Origin: Rhodopseudomonas palustris
GTDB lineage: Bacteria; Pseudomonadota; Alphaproteobacteria; Rhizobiales; Xanthobacteraceae
Direction: 5' to 3'
Assembly (NCBI RefSeq): GCF_034479375.1
Contig: NZ_CP140155.1
Coordinates: 3,038,001-3,102,000 of the forward strand
Length of the DNA stretch: 64,000 nt
The notes under the pieces: generated by a model
Seen by the model: only the letters and a program-made list of their open reading frames with translations
Told to the model about the DNA's origin: nothing
Databases searched by the model: none
Position numbers and translations under genes: made by a program
Shown here: piece after piece, positions 52,444-61,310 of the stretch
Layout of the letters: the number at the start of each line of letters is the position of its first letter
Numbering within the stretch: the stretch's first letter is position 1

Positions 52444-52677
52444 CAAGCGCTCCAAGCCATCGATGGTATGCAGCCCGGATGCGACGCGCCATCCGAGATG
52501 ACACGGCACGGTCGAAACTAATCCACCGTCACCGTGATTGGCATACACGGTGTGGATCGGCGCGGGGTCCCGGCGCCGATCGGCGTGGCAAGCCCCTTGG
52601 GTCGATTGAATTTTAGAACATGATCACGCAAAGTGAATTCCGGCTTTCGGAAACGATCATACTCAAACAAGTAGTTT

Positions 52678-52714
52678 GAGCATGATGACGATTCGTCGAT
52701 ACGTCATCATGCTC
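52678..52714. repeat. Intergenic palindrome of GAGCATGATG type
   Basis: GAGCATGATGACG (52678-52690), an 11-nt loop, CGTCATCATGCTC (52702-52714): perfect 13-bp arms. A second small hairpin (CTCAAAC...GTTTGAG type) lies just upstream at about 52662-52680. This GAGCATGAT...ATCATGCTC style of element is common between Bradyrhizobiaceae genes. It lies just outside an IS5-like fragment. Confidence 0.65.
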
Positions 52715-52739
52715 TAGTCGTGGACTTATAAGCTCTGTG

Positions 52740-52910
52740 TCAAAGTCTCGTAGAGACCATCAGGACATCAGCGAGGAAGTTTCTCGCGAGCTTGTAGAAG
52801 TACGTGGCAATTCGCCGGAAGTATTCGAGCTCGCAGAACAAGCGTTCGATCAGGTTGCGCTGGCGATAGAGACACGGATCGACCGAGAGTTTGCCGCCAT
52901 CCTTCTTTCA
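52740..52910 (-). pseudogene. IS5-family transposase, 3' fragment
   Basis: On the minus strand, ending in TGA at 52740-52742, the frame reads LYRQRNLIERLFCELEYFRR then IATYFYKLARNFLADVLMVS, the classical C-terminus of IS5-family DDE transposases (YRxRNxIERxF with the catalytic glutamate). The upstream portion is missing; the fragment stops where the lectin-like gene ends. Confidence 0.8.
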
Positions 52911-52913
52911 GTG

Positions 52914-53726
52914 TCATTCCTTCGCGAAGATAAACTTCGCGTCTTGCGCCGGGTCGGCGTCGCAAGGTGCAGCGAGCATCGCGAATGGAAACGGCGCGTT
53001 TTCGTCCTTCGGCGCATCGACCTTCCAGCACAGCCCCTCGGCCGAGCGGATGGCCGCGGAATCGGTGGAGGCGGCTTTCGACTGCCACCGCGCCGCCGTG
53101 CGGTCGCAAGCTTCGAGCACCAGTTTCGCGGCGCCTCCGTTTGGCGCCGACTGCGCGTCGATGCAGAGGCCGGGATGCTGGTCGAGCGTCAAGGCGCCGT
53201 CGGCGCGAATGAAAACCTTGTCGGCGGGCAGCTTGCAATTGCGCAGCACCAGGTCGACGCCGGCCTCCCAGCGCTGGTCGCGCGCGCCGACACAGCTCGA
53301 CGATGCGCCGGGCAGATCCGGAGTGATCATCTCACCGCCTGGACGGCTAGCCTGCGCCGCGGCAAGTTTCTCCGGCGACAGATTGCGGGCACAGATCTCG
53401 ACGCCGCGACCGACCCAGCAGGCGCCCTTGCGCGTCAGTTCGCCGAGCGGCGCTTGCGCGTGGGTCGATGCCGGATCCGCATTCCAGCTCGCTTCCGCCC
53501 GGTTATTCCCGGTGACGTTGACATAGGCGAAGTAATCGCCACCGCTGATCCGGAACGAGCCGTCCTTGTCGGCGTCGAAGTCGCAGCCCCCCCTGATATA
53601 GGTCTTGCCGTTCACCACCAGCGTGCAATCGGCTGGACGTGGCGCCGCGACGGCGGGACCGGCCACCGAAAGGGCGAACAGGCCCGCGCACGCCGCGAGC
53701 GTCGTCGTTGCGGTCATAGCTCTCAT
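52914..53726 (-). CDS. Exported ricin-B-lectin-like protein
   Basis: 270 residues. Signal peptide about 1-28 (LFALSVAGPAVAA). N-terminal half has three cysteines with CDFDADKDGSFRISGGDY. C-terminal half (about 140-268) resembles a beta-trefoil ricin-type lectin: DLVLRNCKLPADKVFIRADG, LTLDQHPGLCIDAQ, AARWQSKAA (QxW-like motif), GLCWKVDAP. Carbohydrate binding is inferred. Its 3' end abuts an IS5-like fragment, but the protein looks complete. Confidence 0.65.
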   Translation of the reverse strand: MRAMTATTTLAACAGLFALSVAGPAVAAPRPADCTLVVNGKTYIRGGCDFDADKDGSFRISGGDYFAYVNVTGNNRAEASWNADPASTHAQAPLGELTRKGACWVGRGVEICARNLSPEKLAAAQASRPGGEMITPDLPGASSSCVGARDQRWEAGVDLVLRNCKLPADKVFIRADGALTLDQHPGLCIDAQSAPNGGAAKLVLEACDRTAARWQSKAASTDSAAIRSAEGLCWKVDAPKDENAPFPFAMLAAPCDADPAQDAKFIFAKE

Positions 53727-53768
53727 TTCGGTGCCCTCCTTGGCAGCTCTACGCCTGTAACACGCGCT

Positions 53769-54281
53769 TCATCGGCACGAAAACACCGCGCTGGTGTAGA
53801 GCTCGCGCGTGGTGTGTTCGGTCACCGGCGACTTGCCCCTCTGATAGCGCAGCGTGCAGGCGCGGGTGGTGGCCGGCAGTGCTTTCTGCAGCGCATAGCC
53901 GCCTTCGTAGCGGCAGGTGATCGCCGACGGCGACTCCGGGGCCGGCTGGCCCTCGCCCCACAATGTGTAAACCAACGGTTCGCCGGCCTTCGCCTCTTCG
54001 CCGTTGTCGGCCATGCCGCTCATCATCTCGTTCTTGTTGTCCGCCAGCGGTGTGACATCTGGATCGATCAGCCGGACGATAGTGGGCCCGAAGCTCGGCT
54101 GCATACCGTTCAGATCGTATTCCTTGCCCTCGAACGGCAGCCGTTTGATCGCGGTATATGTCAGCTCGATCGTCGGCGGACAGGCGATCGTCGCGCCGCC
54201 GTCCTGCGCTTGCGCGGGCACAGCGCCGCCGAGGATGCCGATTGCAAGCACTGAGGTGCAACAGATGATCATGCGGGCCAT
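53769..54281 (-). CDS. Exported protein, STY0301-like pattern
   Basis: 170 residues with a signal peptide (MARMIICCTSVLAIGILGG, cleavage after AQA near 26). The mature protein begins with IACPPTIEL and ends with a C-x-stop motif (SAVFSCR); internal CRYEGGYALQKALP and ACTLRY supply paired cysteines. The IACP opening and cysteine spacing are shared with the gene at 54573, so the two are distant paralogues. Function unknown; the family assignment is by impression only. Confidence 0.6.
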   Translation of the reverse strand: MARMIICCTSVLAIGILGGAVPAQAQDGGATIACPPTIELTYTAIKRLPFEGKEYDLNGMQPSFGPTIVRLIDPDVTPLADNKNEMMSGMADNGEEAKAGEPLVYTLWGEGQPAPESPSAITCRYEGGYALQKALPATTRACTLRYQRGKSPVTEHTTRELYTSAVFSCR

Positions 54282-54387
54282 GGTCGGCTCCTGGCTGGTC
54301 AGGTCTGGCGGCCGCGACCGCCGGTGAATACTTGCAGTCGCACATGTAGGTGGTAACGCGGATTTCCTTGCCGCCCCAAGGTACCAT

Positions 54388-54582
54388 TCAGGCGTTATTC
54401 CAGTTCGGCGCGAGATTGTAGCCGGGGCGCTTGCCTTCGATGTCGGCCGCGCAGATGAAGTAAGCCTCGCCCGGCCCGCTTCCCTTCGGCTGGTAACGAC
54501 CGGACGAGATCGGCGCGTAGCCGGCCTTGCCGCAGGTGGCCGCGAAACCGTTTGTGCATTTCATCGATGCTGTCAGTTGCAT
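54388..54582 (-). CDS. Small hypothetical protein overlapping the upstream gene
   Basis: 64 residues from an ATG inside the 3' end of the gene at 54573 (10-nt overlap). It reads MQLTASMKCTNGFAATCGKA and then a Gly/Ser-rich stretch with a third cysteine. There is no signal peptide, unlike all its neighbours, so it may be the detached tail of a frameshifted exported protein. Confidence 0.35.
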   Translation of the reverse strand: MQLTASMKCTNGFAATCGKAGYAPISSGRYQPKGSGPGEAYFICAADIEGKRPGYNLAPNWNNA

Positions 54583-55025
54583 TTGAAAGACGCCAGATCC
54601 ATGCCCCAACTGCCGCCGCCCGGATCCTTGCTGCGCAGGATCGCCGCGGTGCAGCTCTTCGGCCGTCCGACGGACCGGTGCAGCGTGACGCCGGCCTCGT
54701 ACACGCAACCGATCCAGACCTCGATCTGCCCGTCGAACCGCCAGTCGAGACGTTTCTTTCCTTTGGGGGTCCCCGGCACGAGCACGGTCTGACCGGCGGT
54801 CCGGCCGAACACCGCGACGTCCTGCAGCCAGGTTTGCGACGAGGTGTCGCCGCCGATCACCGGCGTGAAGCCGGCGATCTGCTCAGGCTTCGCGAGCGTC
54901 ACCGAAAGTGTCTGCAACCGCTCCGGGCACGCGATTGCGCTCTGGGCATGCAACGCCCCCGGCGCCGCTCCGATCAACGCCGCTACGAGCGCTATGATGC
55001 GCGTGCTTCGCCGCAACGACGGCAT
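54573..55025 (-). CDS. Exported protein, STY0301-like pattern
   Basis: 150 residues with a signal peptide (about 1-29, ending AAPGALHAQS). Mature start IACPERLQTLSV, middle DVAVFGRTAGQTVLVPG, GKKRLDWRF, CVYEAGVTLHRSVGRPKSC, end MDLASFKCN. It shares the IACP opening, an aromatic/cysteine pattern and a cysteine-terminal end with the gene at 53769. Function unknown. Confidence 0.6.
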   Translation of the reverse strand: MPSLRRSTRIIALVAALIGAAPGALHAQSAIACPERLQTLSVTLAKPEQIAGFTPVIGGDTSSQTWLQDVAVFGRTAGQTVLVPGTPKGKKRLDWRFDGQIEVWIGCVYEAGVTLHRSVGRPKSCTAAILRSKDPGGGSWGMDLASFKCN

Positions 55026-55051
55026 CGCTCCTCCAACTCTGACCGACAGGC

Positions 55052-55825
55052 TCAGTGCTCACCGCTCTGCATCGTGCAGGCTCCCAGATCTTGCACCACG
55101 CGGCGGACGTTTCCGAGTTGGAAATCAACCTTCTTGCCGCGCTCCTGCCAGTGCAGGACTGGGCCGTTCAGAAATTCATCGGACCATGGCGTTCGCAGCG
55201 AGCCGCCGGCGTGTTCGATCGTTGCCATCACCTGGCGCACCGGACCATTGCCGATGCTGAAGCTGGCCGGCTGCTGGCCACCGCCAGCGCGCGCCGCGCC
55301 GCTCTTGTCGAACACGTAGGTTTCTTTGCCGGTCAGCACCTTGGTGTAGTTCGGACCGGCCTTGTAGCTCTGTGAAATCCGTAATTTCCAACTCGGCGCC
55401 GCGGTCAGATCGGCAAAACAGGAATTGAATTGGCCGGTCTTGTCGGTCTGGATCTGAACCTTCCATGCGCCCACGCTCGACCAGGTGACTTGCTGACCGC
55501 TGATCAATTTTCGGTTCTGGGTATTGTCGCCGACTGCGACGCAGCGAATCGTTGTCGGCGGCTTTTGACAGCCGTCCCTGAACCAGGCCACCTCGTTGTT
55601 GAGCGGCACTTTCTTGCCACAACTGTTGTTGCAGGCGCAGGTCTTGGGATTGCTGAGCACGCAGAACGGCTGATCGCTCTTATACGGCTTGCTGGCGTAT
55701 GAACCGCCGACCTCGATCCATCCCAGCGTGTATTGTTGGGCCTGCGCCGGCACCGACGCGGCAACGAACGGCAGCGCCGCAGCGAAGGCGACCCCAACGA
55801 GATTGCGAAACAGCATGATTTTCAT
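55052..55825 (-). CDS. Exported cysteine-rich protein, unknown function
   Basis: 257 residues with a signal peptide (about 1-29, ending VPAQA). A cysteine cluster (CVLSNPKTCACNNSCGKK, residues about 55-72) could bind metal or form disulphides. Later blocks include GWIEVGGSYASKPYKSDQPF, CFADLTAAPSWKLRI and C-terminal LGACTMQSGEH. No family recognised. It precedes the STY0301-like genes in the same direction with 26 nt between. Confidence 0.6.
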   Translation of the reverse strand: MKIMLFRNLVGVAFAAALPFVAASVPAQAQQYTLGWIEVGGSYASKPYKSDQPFCVLSNPKTCACNNSCGKKVPLNNEVAWFRDGCQKPPTTIRCVAVGDNTQNRKLISGQQVTWSSVGAWKVQIQTDKTGQFNSCFADLTAAPSWKLRISQSYKAGPNYTKVLTGKETYVFDKSGAARAGGGQQPASFSIGNGPVRQVMATIEHAGGSLRTPWSDEFLNGPVLHWQERGKKVDFQLGNVRRVVQDLGACTMQSGEH

Positions 55826-55897
55826 AGCTTCACTGATGGTGTGGCGTGCGCCGCGGCGAGCAGGGCTTTGATGGAATTGCGCGATCGGCCGAAACGA

Positions 55898-56401
55898 TCA
55901 GGTATTACCGGAAGCCCGAGCGACGCAACTGTCGAGACCGTTCATCACGCTCTCCATCGAGGTGTTTCCGATCGGCCATGCAAAGCTCTTCAGGCCGGTG
56001 GAGATCAGGATGTTGTTCTTGATCTTCAGAACCGACTGAAATCCGGCCATGTCGATCACGGCCCAGGAGCGAATGCCGTTGGTAGTGCCGGGATAGCTCT
56101 TCTTGCGCGTGAAATCGAAACTGATGGTCATCGCGATCGGCCCTTTGAGTCCCGGCGTCGGCGGCACGCTGACGCTGTATTTCTGGGCGAGATTCTGGGC
56201 GATCCGCAACATGCCGACCTTGCCCTTGAGAGTTGCCGCGCAGCGATCGAAGCGGCCGTTCTCGTTGATACTGTCGATCGTAAATGGACCGATCTTCTGC
56301 ACGGTTTTTTCCGCGTATTGCGACCACGCCGGCACCGCTGCGAACGACAACATCATGACGGCGGCAATCAGACTTCCAAGCACGGCGGCTGCGGTTTTCA
56401 C
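55898..56401 (-). CDS. Exported protein, unknown function
   Basis: 167 residues with a signal peptide (MKTAAAVLGSLIAAVMMLSF, cleavage near WSQ at 28). The mature part contains IGPFTIDSINENGRFDRCAA, a pattern (GPF...GRFDRC) seen in several small periplasmic proteins of alphaproteobacteria, and one further cysteine near the C-terminus (GLDSCVAR). No enzyme motif. It is the first minus-strand gene of the exported set. Confidence 0.55.
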   Translation of the reverse strand: MKTAAAVLGSLIAAVMMLSFAAVPAWSQYAEKTVQKIGPFTIDSINENGRFDRCAATLKGKVGMLRIAQNLAQKYSVSVPPTPGLKGPIAMTISFDFTRKKSYPGTTNGIRSWAVIDMAGFQSVLKIKNNILISTGLKSFAWPIGNTSMESVMNGLDSCVARASGNT

Positions 56402-56953
56402 TTCAGTTCTCCTGGTGCATGCGGACGATCGTCCGCCGAAGGGCGGGTCGTGAACAATCAGGCATTTGCTTTGGCGTATGCCAAAGCACCGCTTCGAAAT
56501 CGGAAGGCGGGAGTTGAGCCGCGGACCAGCTTGCGCCTGTTCCTATGCAGATTGCAGCTCGTGGTGAGATGCCGATACACGCAGTCGATGGTGCAGACCG
56601 GCCAGCTTAGATAAGGCGGGCAAAGGCCCGCTTACGGCGGTCAAGTTGACCAGCCTAACCAAAAGGCATCATTCCACGTCCCCCTCGCCTGCCGCATGGC
56701 ACCTTCGCTCGGCTAGCGCTCCTGAGTTCCAATCTTATGAGGGTTCCAAAACGTAATCAATCATCGGGAGAAAAAATGATGGGTAGCTGGTCGGCCGTGA
56801 ATTACTCCCAAGCGCCTAACATGTAAGATGAACCGCTCTATTTCCGGGAAATCGCAGTCTGAATAGCGATTTTCTTGCAACTTCAGGTTGGCGATTCCCT
56901 CGAATCTGAAGTTGTGATTTACTTCGCTAAAGGGATCTGGCGGAAGGATTTCG
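56402..56953. other. Intergenic stretch without a recognisable gene
   Basis: About 550 bp. No supported gene. The last 80 nt, with ACTTCAGGTTGGCGATTCCC and its near-complement GAATCTGAAGT, look like the left end of the following IS5-like element. Confidence 0.4.
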
Positions 56954-57430
56954 ATGCAGCGGCGGGAGAGCGGCGAGCAGGATCTGTTTCGGTCGCGGCT
57001 CGATCAGGCGATCGACATGGAGCACGCGCTGGTGAAACTCGCGCGGACGATCGACTGGCGATTTCTGGAAGACTAATGTGGCGCGGTCTACGACGACGAT
57101 CCCGGGCGGCGCGCCGATGCCGACGCGACTAGTGGCGGGACTCGCGATCCTCAAGCACTCCTACAATGTCAGCGACGAGGTGTTGTGCGAATCGTGGCTG
57201 GAGACCCTTACTACCAATATTATTGCGGCGAGGATTTCTTCCGCACCGGCTGCCGCTGTACCGTTCCTCGATGACCCACTGGCGCAATCGGATGGGCGAG
57301 GAGCTGCTGCAGGCGCTGTTGCAGGAGAGCTTGGCGGTCACCACCAAGACCGGCGCGATACGGCTCGTAATCGCCCCTGGAGCAGACCGCTATCGCCAGC
57401 GGACAGGCCAGGCGGGAGGCTTGCAGTTTT
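56954..57430 (+). pseudogene. IS5-family transposase pseudogene (5' half, frameshifted)
   Basis: Frame 1 from the ATG at 56954 encodes QDLFRSRLDQAIDMEHALVK and LARTIDWRFLED, then a stop at 57074-57076. Frame 2 continues with MPTRLVAGLAILKHSYNVSD and EVLCESWLE. Later pieces in other frames read [13 protein letters not shown] and [20 protein letters not shown]. These are consecutive blocks of one IS5-type transposase, so at least two frameshifts and a nonsense change have killed it. It ends near the IS3 fragment. Confidence 0.85.
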
Positions 57431-57432
57431 GT

Positions 57433-57707
57433 CCGTAAATGGCGCCCGAAGAGATTCAAACAGGCCCGCTTCCCGCTGTCGACTTCCGCCTTCTTGACCC
57501 AGTCATGCAGCGTCTGCGGCGTGCAGCCGATCTTGGCCGCGATCGACGTCACCGCCGCCCAGCGCGACGGATGCTCGCTCGCATGGTCCAGCACCATCCG
57601 AACCGCACGGGCCCGAACTTCGGGTGAAAACTTGTTCGTCGTTTTGCTCGTCATGGCTCCATCCTCTCAGGAGTTGGAGCCTCCGGCAAACCCGGGGCGG
57701 TTCACTA
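57433..57707 (-). pseudogene. IS3-family OrfA fragment with left end
   Basis: Minus strand from the ATG at 57654: [20 protein letters not shown], then [20 protein letters not shown], the helix-turn-helix of IS3-family OrfA. After about 64 residues (near 57462) the similarity stops and the frame runs into the IS5 remnant. Upstream, TGAACCGCCCCGGG (complement of about 57694-57707) looks like the IS terminal repeat. OrfB is absent. Confidence 0.8.
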
Positions 57708-57982
57708 CTGTCCAACAGTAGAGAGAACGACACCAACGACGAGCATGAGTGATTCACGAATGGCCGCAGTCCTCCCCACTGACGCATTGATCAATGCTGT
57801 GATGCTCGATTGGAGCGTTGTCGCGAAGTCTTTTGAGCAGCGACGTAGTCATGACTTTCACGATCAAGGGCCGTGACTACGATGTTTCTAATGCCACCCA
57901 AATATCCAACGGGCAGTCTCAGTCGCACATGGGTACAAGCCGGTACGGCAGTTTCTCCAATCCGCGATTACCCCATACTAGA

Positions 57983-58747
57983 TCAGAGCCTTTGCCCGCC
58001 CGAGGCGTCGATTCGCTGGCCAGTGATCCATCCACCAGCATCCGACAGCAGCATCAGCACCACTCCCGCAATGTCGTTCGGTCGACCGAGGCGCTGGAGT
58101 GTAATTGTCTCGGTAGCAGCGGCAGCACGCGCCTGATCCTTGTCGAGCGGGTTCATGTCCGTCACCGTCGCGCCGGGCAAGACAGCATTGACGGTGATGC
58201 CGCGGCGACCCAGCTGCTTGGCCAGGACCACGCTTAGAGTCTCCAATGCCGCCTTCGACGGCGCGTAAATGCTCATATCGGGAAACGCCACCCGGGTTCC
58301 CATTGACGAGACGTTGACGATGCGACCGCCGTCTCTGATCGCTGGATGAAGCGCGCGGGTCAGAAAGAACGGCGCCCGGAAATTGACTGCGATCATGCGA
58401 TCAAAGATCTCGTCGTCGACCTGGTCGATCCGGTAGCGCCCGCCATAACCGGCATTGTTGACCAATAGGTCGAAGCTGCGCTGTCCGGTGCGCTGTTCGA
58501 CTTCGTCGAGAAATTTCGCCGCCAGCGCGTCGGGGCCGCCCCGCTCGGACAGATCGGCCTGAAGCAGAAAGCCGTCGCCGCCCCCGGCCCGGATCGCATC
58601 GAGAGTCTCCCCGGCCGCATCGGCGCCGCCGGCATAGTGCACGCCGACAACCGCGCCTTCGCGCGCAGCAGCGATCGCGATCGCCCGTCCGATGCCGCGG
58701 CTCGAGCCGGTGACCAGCGCCGTCTTACCAACCAATGCCCCGCTCAT
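57983..58747 (-). CDS. Short-chain dehydrogenase/reductase (SDR)
   Basis: 254 residues from the ATG at 58747 (ATGA overlap with the ligase stop). Classical SDR: TGSSRGIGRAIAIAAAREG nucleotide loop, NNAGYGG, active-site Ser in IVNVSSMGTR and YAPSK (Tyr-x3-Lys), C-terminal GGWITGQRIDASGGQ. NAD(P)-dependent reduction of an oxoacyl or ketone substrate. Last gene of the peptide-transporter operon. Confidence 0.9.
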   Translation of the reverse strand: MSGALVGKTALVTGSSRGIGRAIAIAAAREGAVVGVHYAGGADAAGETLDAIRAGGGDGFLLQADLSERGGPDALAAKFLDEVEQRTGQRSFDLLVNNAGYGGRYRIDQVDDEIFDRMIAVNFRAPFFLTRALHPAIRDGGRIVNVSSMGTRVAFPDMSIYAPSKAALETLSVVLAKQLGRRGITVNAVLPGATVTDMNPLDKDQARAAAATETITLQRLGRPNDIAGVVLMLLSDAGGWITGQRIDASGGQRL

Positions 58748-60282
58748 GCGGCGGCTTCGGCGTGGGAGGAAACCGACCAGCCATTGGTGGCTTCCAGTTC
58801 CTTGGCCTCGCGGATCAGCGCCGCGCGATCGATCTTGTTGGTGCCGGCCCACGGCAGATCGGCCACGAAGCTGACGCGGCGCGGATGCTGATAGGTCGGC
58901 CCGTTGCGCAGCGCGTAGGCCTTGATGTCTTCGGTCGTGGCACTTTGGCCGTCGGCCAACACGAGGAAAGCCACCGGCATCTGTCCGCGCTCCTCGTCGG
59001 CGAGAGGAACGACCGCGGCCTGGCGCACTGCCGGATGCGTCTCCAGCATCTTCTCGACGTCGCCGGGATAGATGTTCTCGCCGCCGCAGACGAACATATC
59101 GTCGGCCCGGCCGATGAAATAATAGAAGCCGTCCTCGTCGCGACGCATGACATCGCCGCTGTAGTACCAGCCGTCACGCATCACCGAGGCGGTCTTGTCC
59201 GGCATGCCGCGATAGCGCGTCATCAGCGCCGGATTGCGCATCAGCAGCACGCCCTCGTTGTCGTTCGGGCCGTCGACCAGCTTCACCATCGACGGGTCGA
59301 TCGGATAGCCGATTGTGAGCGGCGGCAGCGGCTTGCCCTCCGGATGAGGGCCGAACACGGACGGGCCGGCCTCCGTGGTGCCGTAGCCGTGAGTCAGCAT
59401 GGCATGCGGAAACGCCGCCTGAATCTTGTCGGCCATGGCCCTGGTGATCGGCGCAGAGGCCAGCGCCAGCCGCTTCAGCCGGCTATAATCGTTGGCGGCC
59501 AAGAGGTCGGGCTCGCGCAGCAGCCGCGCGAACATTGTCGGCACCGCAGTAACCGCGGTGACGCCATGATCCGCCATGGCCTGCAGATAGCGTCGGCTGT
59601 CGAAGCCCGGCATCAGAACCATGCTCGCATTGCTGGCGAAGATGCTCTTGGCGCCGAACAGACCGTTCATGTGGAACAGCGGCTGGGCGATGATGTAGAC
59701 CTCGTCGCAGGTGTCGGCGCTGACGCCCTTGGCGGCAAGCGCCCAGAGTTGGCTGTCGTGGCTGAGCTCGACGCCCTTCGGCCGTCCGGTGGAGCCGGAG
59801 GTGTACAGGATCTGTCCGAGTTCGCCCGGCTGCGCCTCCACCGTTTCGAATTCGCCGGGCACGATGCGCGCGGCATAACCTTCGGGTCCCGCATCGTCGA
59901 AGTCGAGGAACGCGAAGCCCGCCGGCAGAAGCTGACGCGAGGCTGTATCGACGAAGGCAAACCTGGTGTCGGAGTCGCGCAGCACGAAATCGATCGTTTC
60001 GGCCGGCTGCTTGGTGTTGACCGGCAGCGCGACGAAGCCGGCGCGCATGATGCCGAAATACGCCGCAATGTACTCCGCACGGTTGAGCGAGAGGATGGCG
60101 ACCGTCGTTCCACGCGCCAAGCCAAGCCCGGTCAAATAGGACGCCACGCCATTTGCGAGCCGATCGACCTCGCTATGGGTCCAGACCATCGGCTCCGGGG
60201 ACCGCAAATCGATGATCGCGGGACGATCGAGATCGCGGGAGCGATCCACCAAATCTCCGAGGTTCTTCCATCGGAAGCTCAT
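58744..60282 (-). CDS. AMP-dependent synthetase/ligase (acyl-CoA ligase family)
   Basis: 512 residues from the ATG at 60282, overlapping the ATPase stop by 4 nt. Adenylation motifs: ILYTSGSTGRPKGVELSH (A3), YGTTEAGPSVFG (A5), GWYYSGDVMRRDEDGFYYFIG (A7/A8, split), and the C-terminal Lys in AGTNKIDR (A10). It activates a carboxylic acid as an acyl-AMP and then CoA ester. Substrate unknown; placement with SDR and a Dpp-type importer suggests that it activates the imported compound. Confidence 0.9.
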   Translation of the reverse strand: MSFRWKNLGDLVDRSRDLDRPAIIDLRSPEPMVWTHSEVDRLANGVASYLTGLGLARGTTVAILSLNRAEYIAAYFGIMRAGFVALPVNTKQPAETIDFVLRDSDTRFAFVDTASRQLLPAGFAFLDFDDAGPEGYAARIVPGEFETVEAQPGELGQILYTSGSTGRPKGVELSHDSQLWALAAKGVSADTCDEVYIIAQPLFHMNGLFGAKSIFASNASMVLMPGFDSRRYLQAMADHGVTAVTAVPTMFARLLREPDLLAANDYSRLKRLALASAPITRAMADKIQAAFPHAMLTHGYGTTEAGPSVFGPHPEGKPLPPLTIGYPIDPSMVKLVDGPNDNEGVLLMRNPALMTRYRGMPDKTASVMRDGWYYSGDVMRRDEDGFYYFIGRADDMFVCGGENIYPGDVEKMLETHPAVRQAAVVPLADEERGQMPVAFLVLADGQSATTEDIKAYALRNGPTYQHPRRVSFVADLPWAGTNKIDRAALIREAKELEATNGWSVSSHAEAAA

Positions 60283-61310
60283 GCTCGTGCTCCTACCTTG
60301 TACTTCTCTTCGGCTTTCCGACTGAACGATGAAACAGACGCGCTCGCCGCGCTCTCGATCTGATCGACGAGATCGTAGTGACAGGCCGTCCTGCGATTTT
60401 CGCCGAGCGGCCGGAGGATCGGCCTCTCCTGCCGGCAGCGATCCGTCGCGAACGGACAACGCGTCGAAAACGCGCAACCTTCCGGAAGATCGGTCGGGCT
60501 GGGCAGATCGCCCTGCAGCACGAAACGCTTGCGGCTACGCATGACGTGCGGGTCGGCCACCGGCGCCGCGGCGAGCAGCGCCTGGGTGTATGGATGCGCG
60601 GGGTGCTTCCAGATCGTCTCGGCGGAGCCCGTCTCGACGATCCGGCCGAGGTACATCACGATCAGCTTATTGGCGATGTGCTGCACCATCGTCAGGTCGT
60701 GCGAGATGAACAAATAGGACACGCCGAGCTTGTCCGACAGATCCTGCAGCAGGTTGATCACCTGCGCCCGGATCGAAACGTCGAGCGCCGACACCGGCTC
60801 GTCGCAGATCACCAGCTTGGGCTTCAGCGCGAGCGCCCGGGCGATGCCGATGCGCTGCCGCTGGCCGCCGGAAAATTCGTGCGGATAGCGCGACGCCGCA
60901 TCCGGCGGCAGACCGACCTGGCCCATCAGTTCGGCGACCCGCGCCGCGATCGCGGCCTTGTCGTAGCCCGCCACCTGCAACGGCTGCGCGATCAGATTGC
61001 CGACCGTGCGCCGCGGATTGAGCGAATTGTGCGGATCCTGGAAGATCATCTGCATCTTCGCGCGGATCGGACGCATCGCCGCCGGCGACAGGCTGGTTAT
61101 GTTCTGACCATCCAGCACGATCTGCCCGTCGGTGGACGGGATCAGATGCATGATGGCCTTCCCGAGCGTGGATTTGCCACAGCCGGATTCGCCGACGAGC
61201 CCCACCGTCTCTCCAGGCTCGATGTCCAGGCTGACGTCGTTCACCGCGTGGACGACGCCGGACGACGTCTTATAGTCGACGACGAGGCTACGCACCGACA
61301 GAAGCGACAT
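60279..61310 (-). CDS. Oligopeptide/dipeptide ABC transporter ATPase (DppF/OppF type)
   Basis: 343 residues. Walker [16 protein letters not shown], signature FSGGQRQRIGIARAL, Walker B LVICDEPVSALD, H-loop ISHDL, and the C-terminal oligo_HPY region with CAFSTRCPFATDRC, whose cysteines form the [4Fe-4S]-type motif of DppF. It overlaps the DppD-type gene by 23 nt. Confidence 0.93.
   Translation of the reverse strand: MSLLSVRSLVVDYKTSSGVVHAVNDVSLDIEPGETVGLVGESGCGKSTLGKAIMHLIPSTDGQIVLDGQNITSLSPAAMRPIRAKMQMIFQDPHNSLNPRRTVGNLIAQPLQVAGYDKAAIAARVAELMGQVGLPPDAASRYPHEFSGGQRQRIGIARALALKPKLVICDEPVSALDVSIRAQVINLLQDLSDKLGVSYLFISHDLTMVQHIANKLIVMYLGRIVETGSAETIWKHPAHPYTQALLAAAPVADPHVMRSRKRFVLQGDLPSPTDLPEGCAFSTRCPFATDRCRQERPILRPLGENRRTACHYDLVDQIESAASASVSSFSRKAEEKYKVGARA

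Noticed and set aside
57818..58237. Plus-strand open frame opposite the SDR 3' end
   Set aside because: Mostly antisense to the SDR gene; the rest has no domain.
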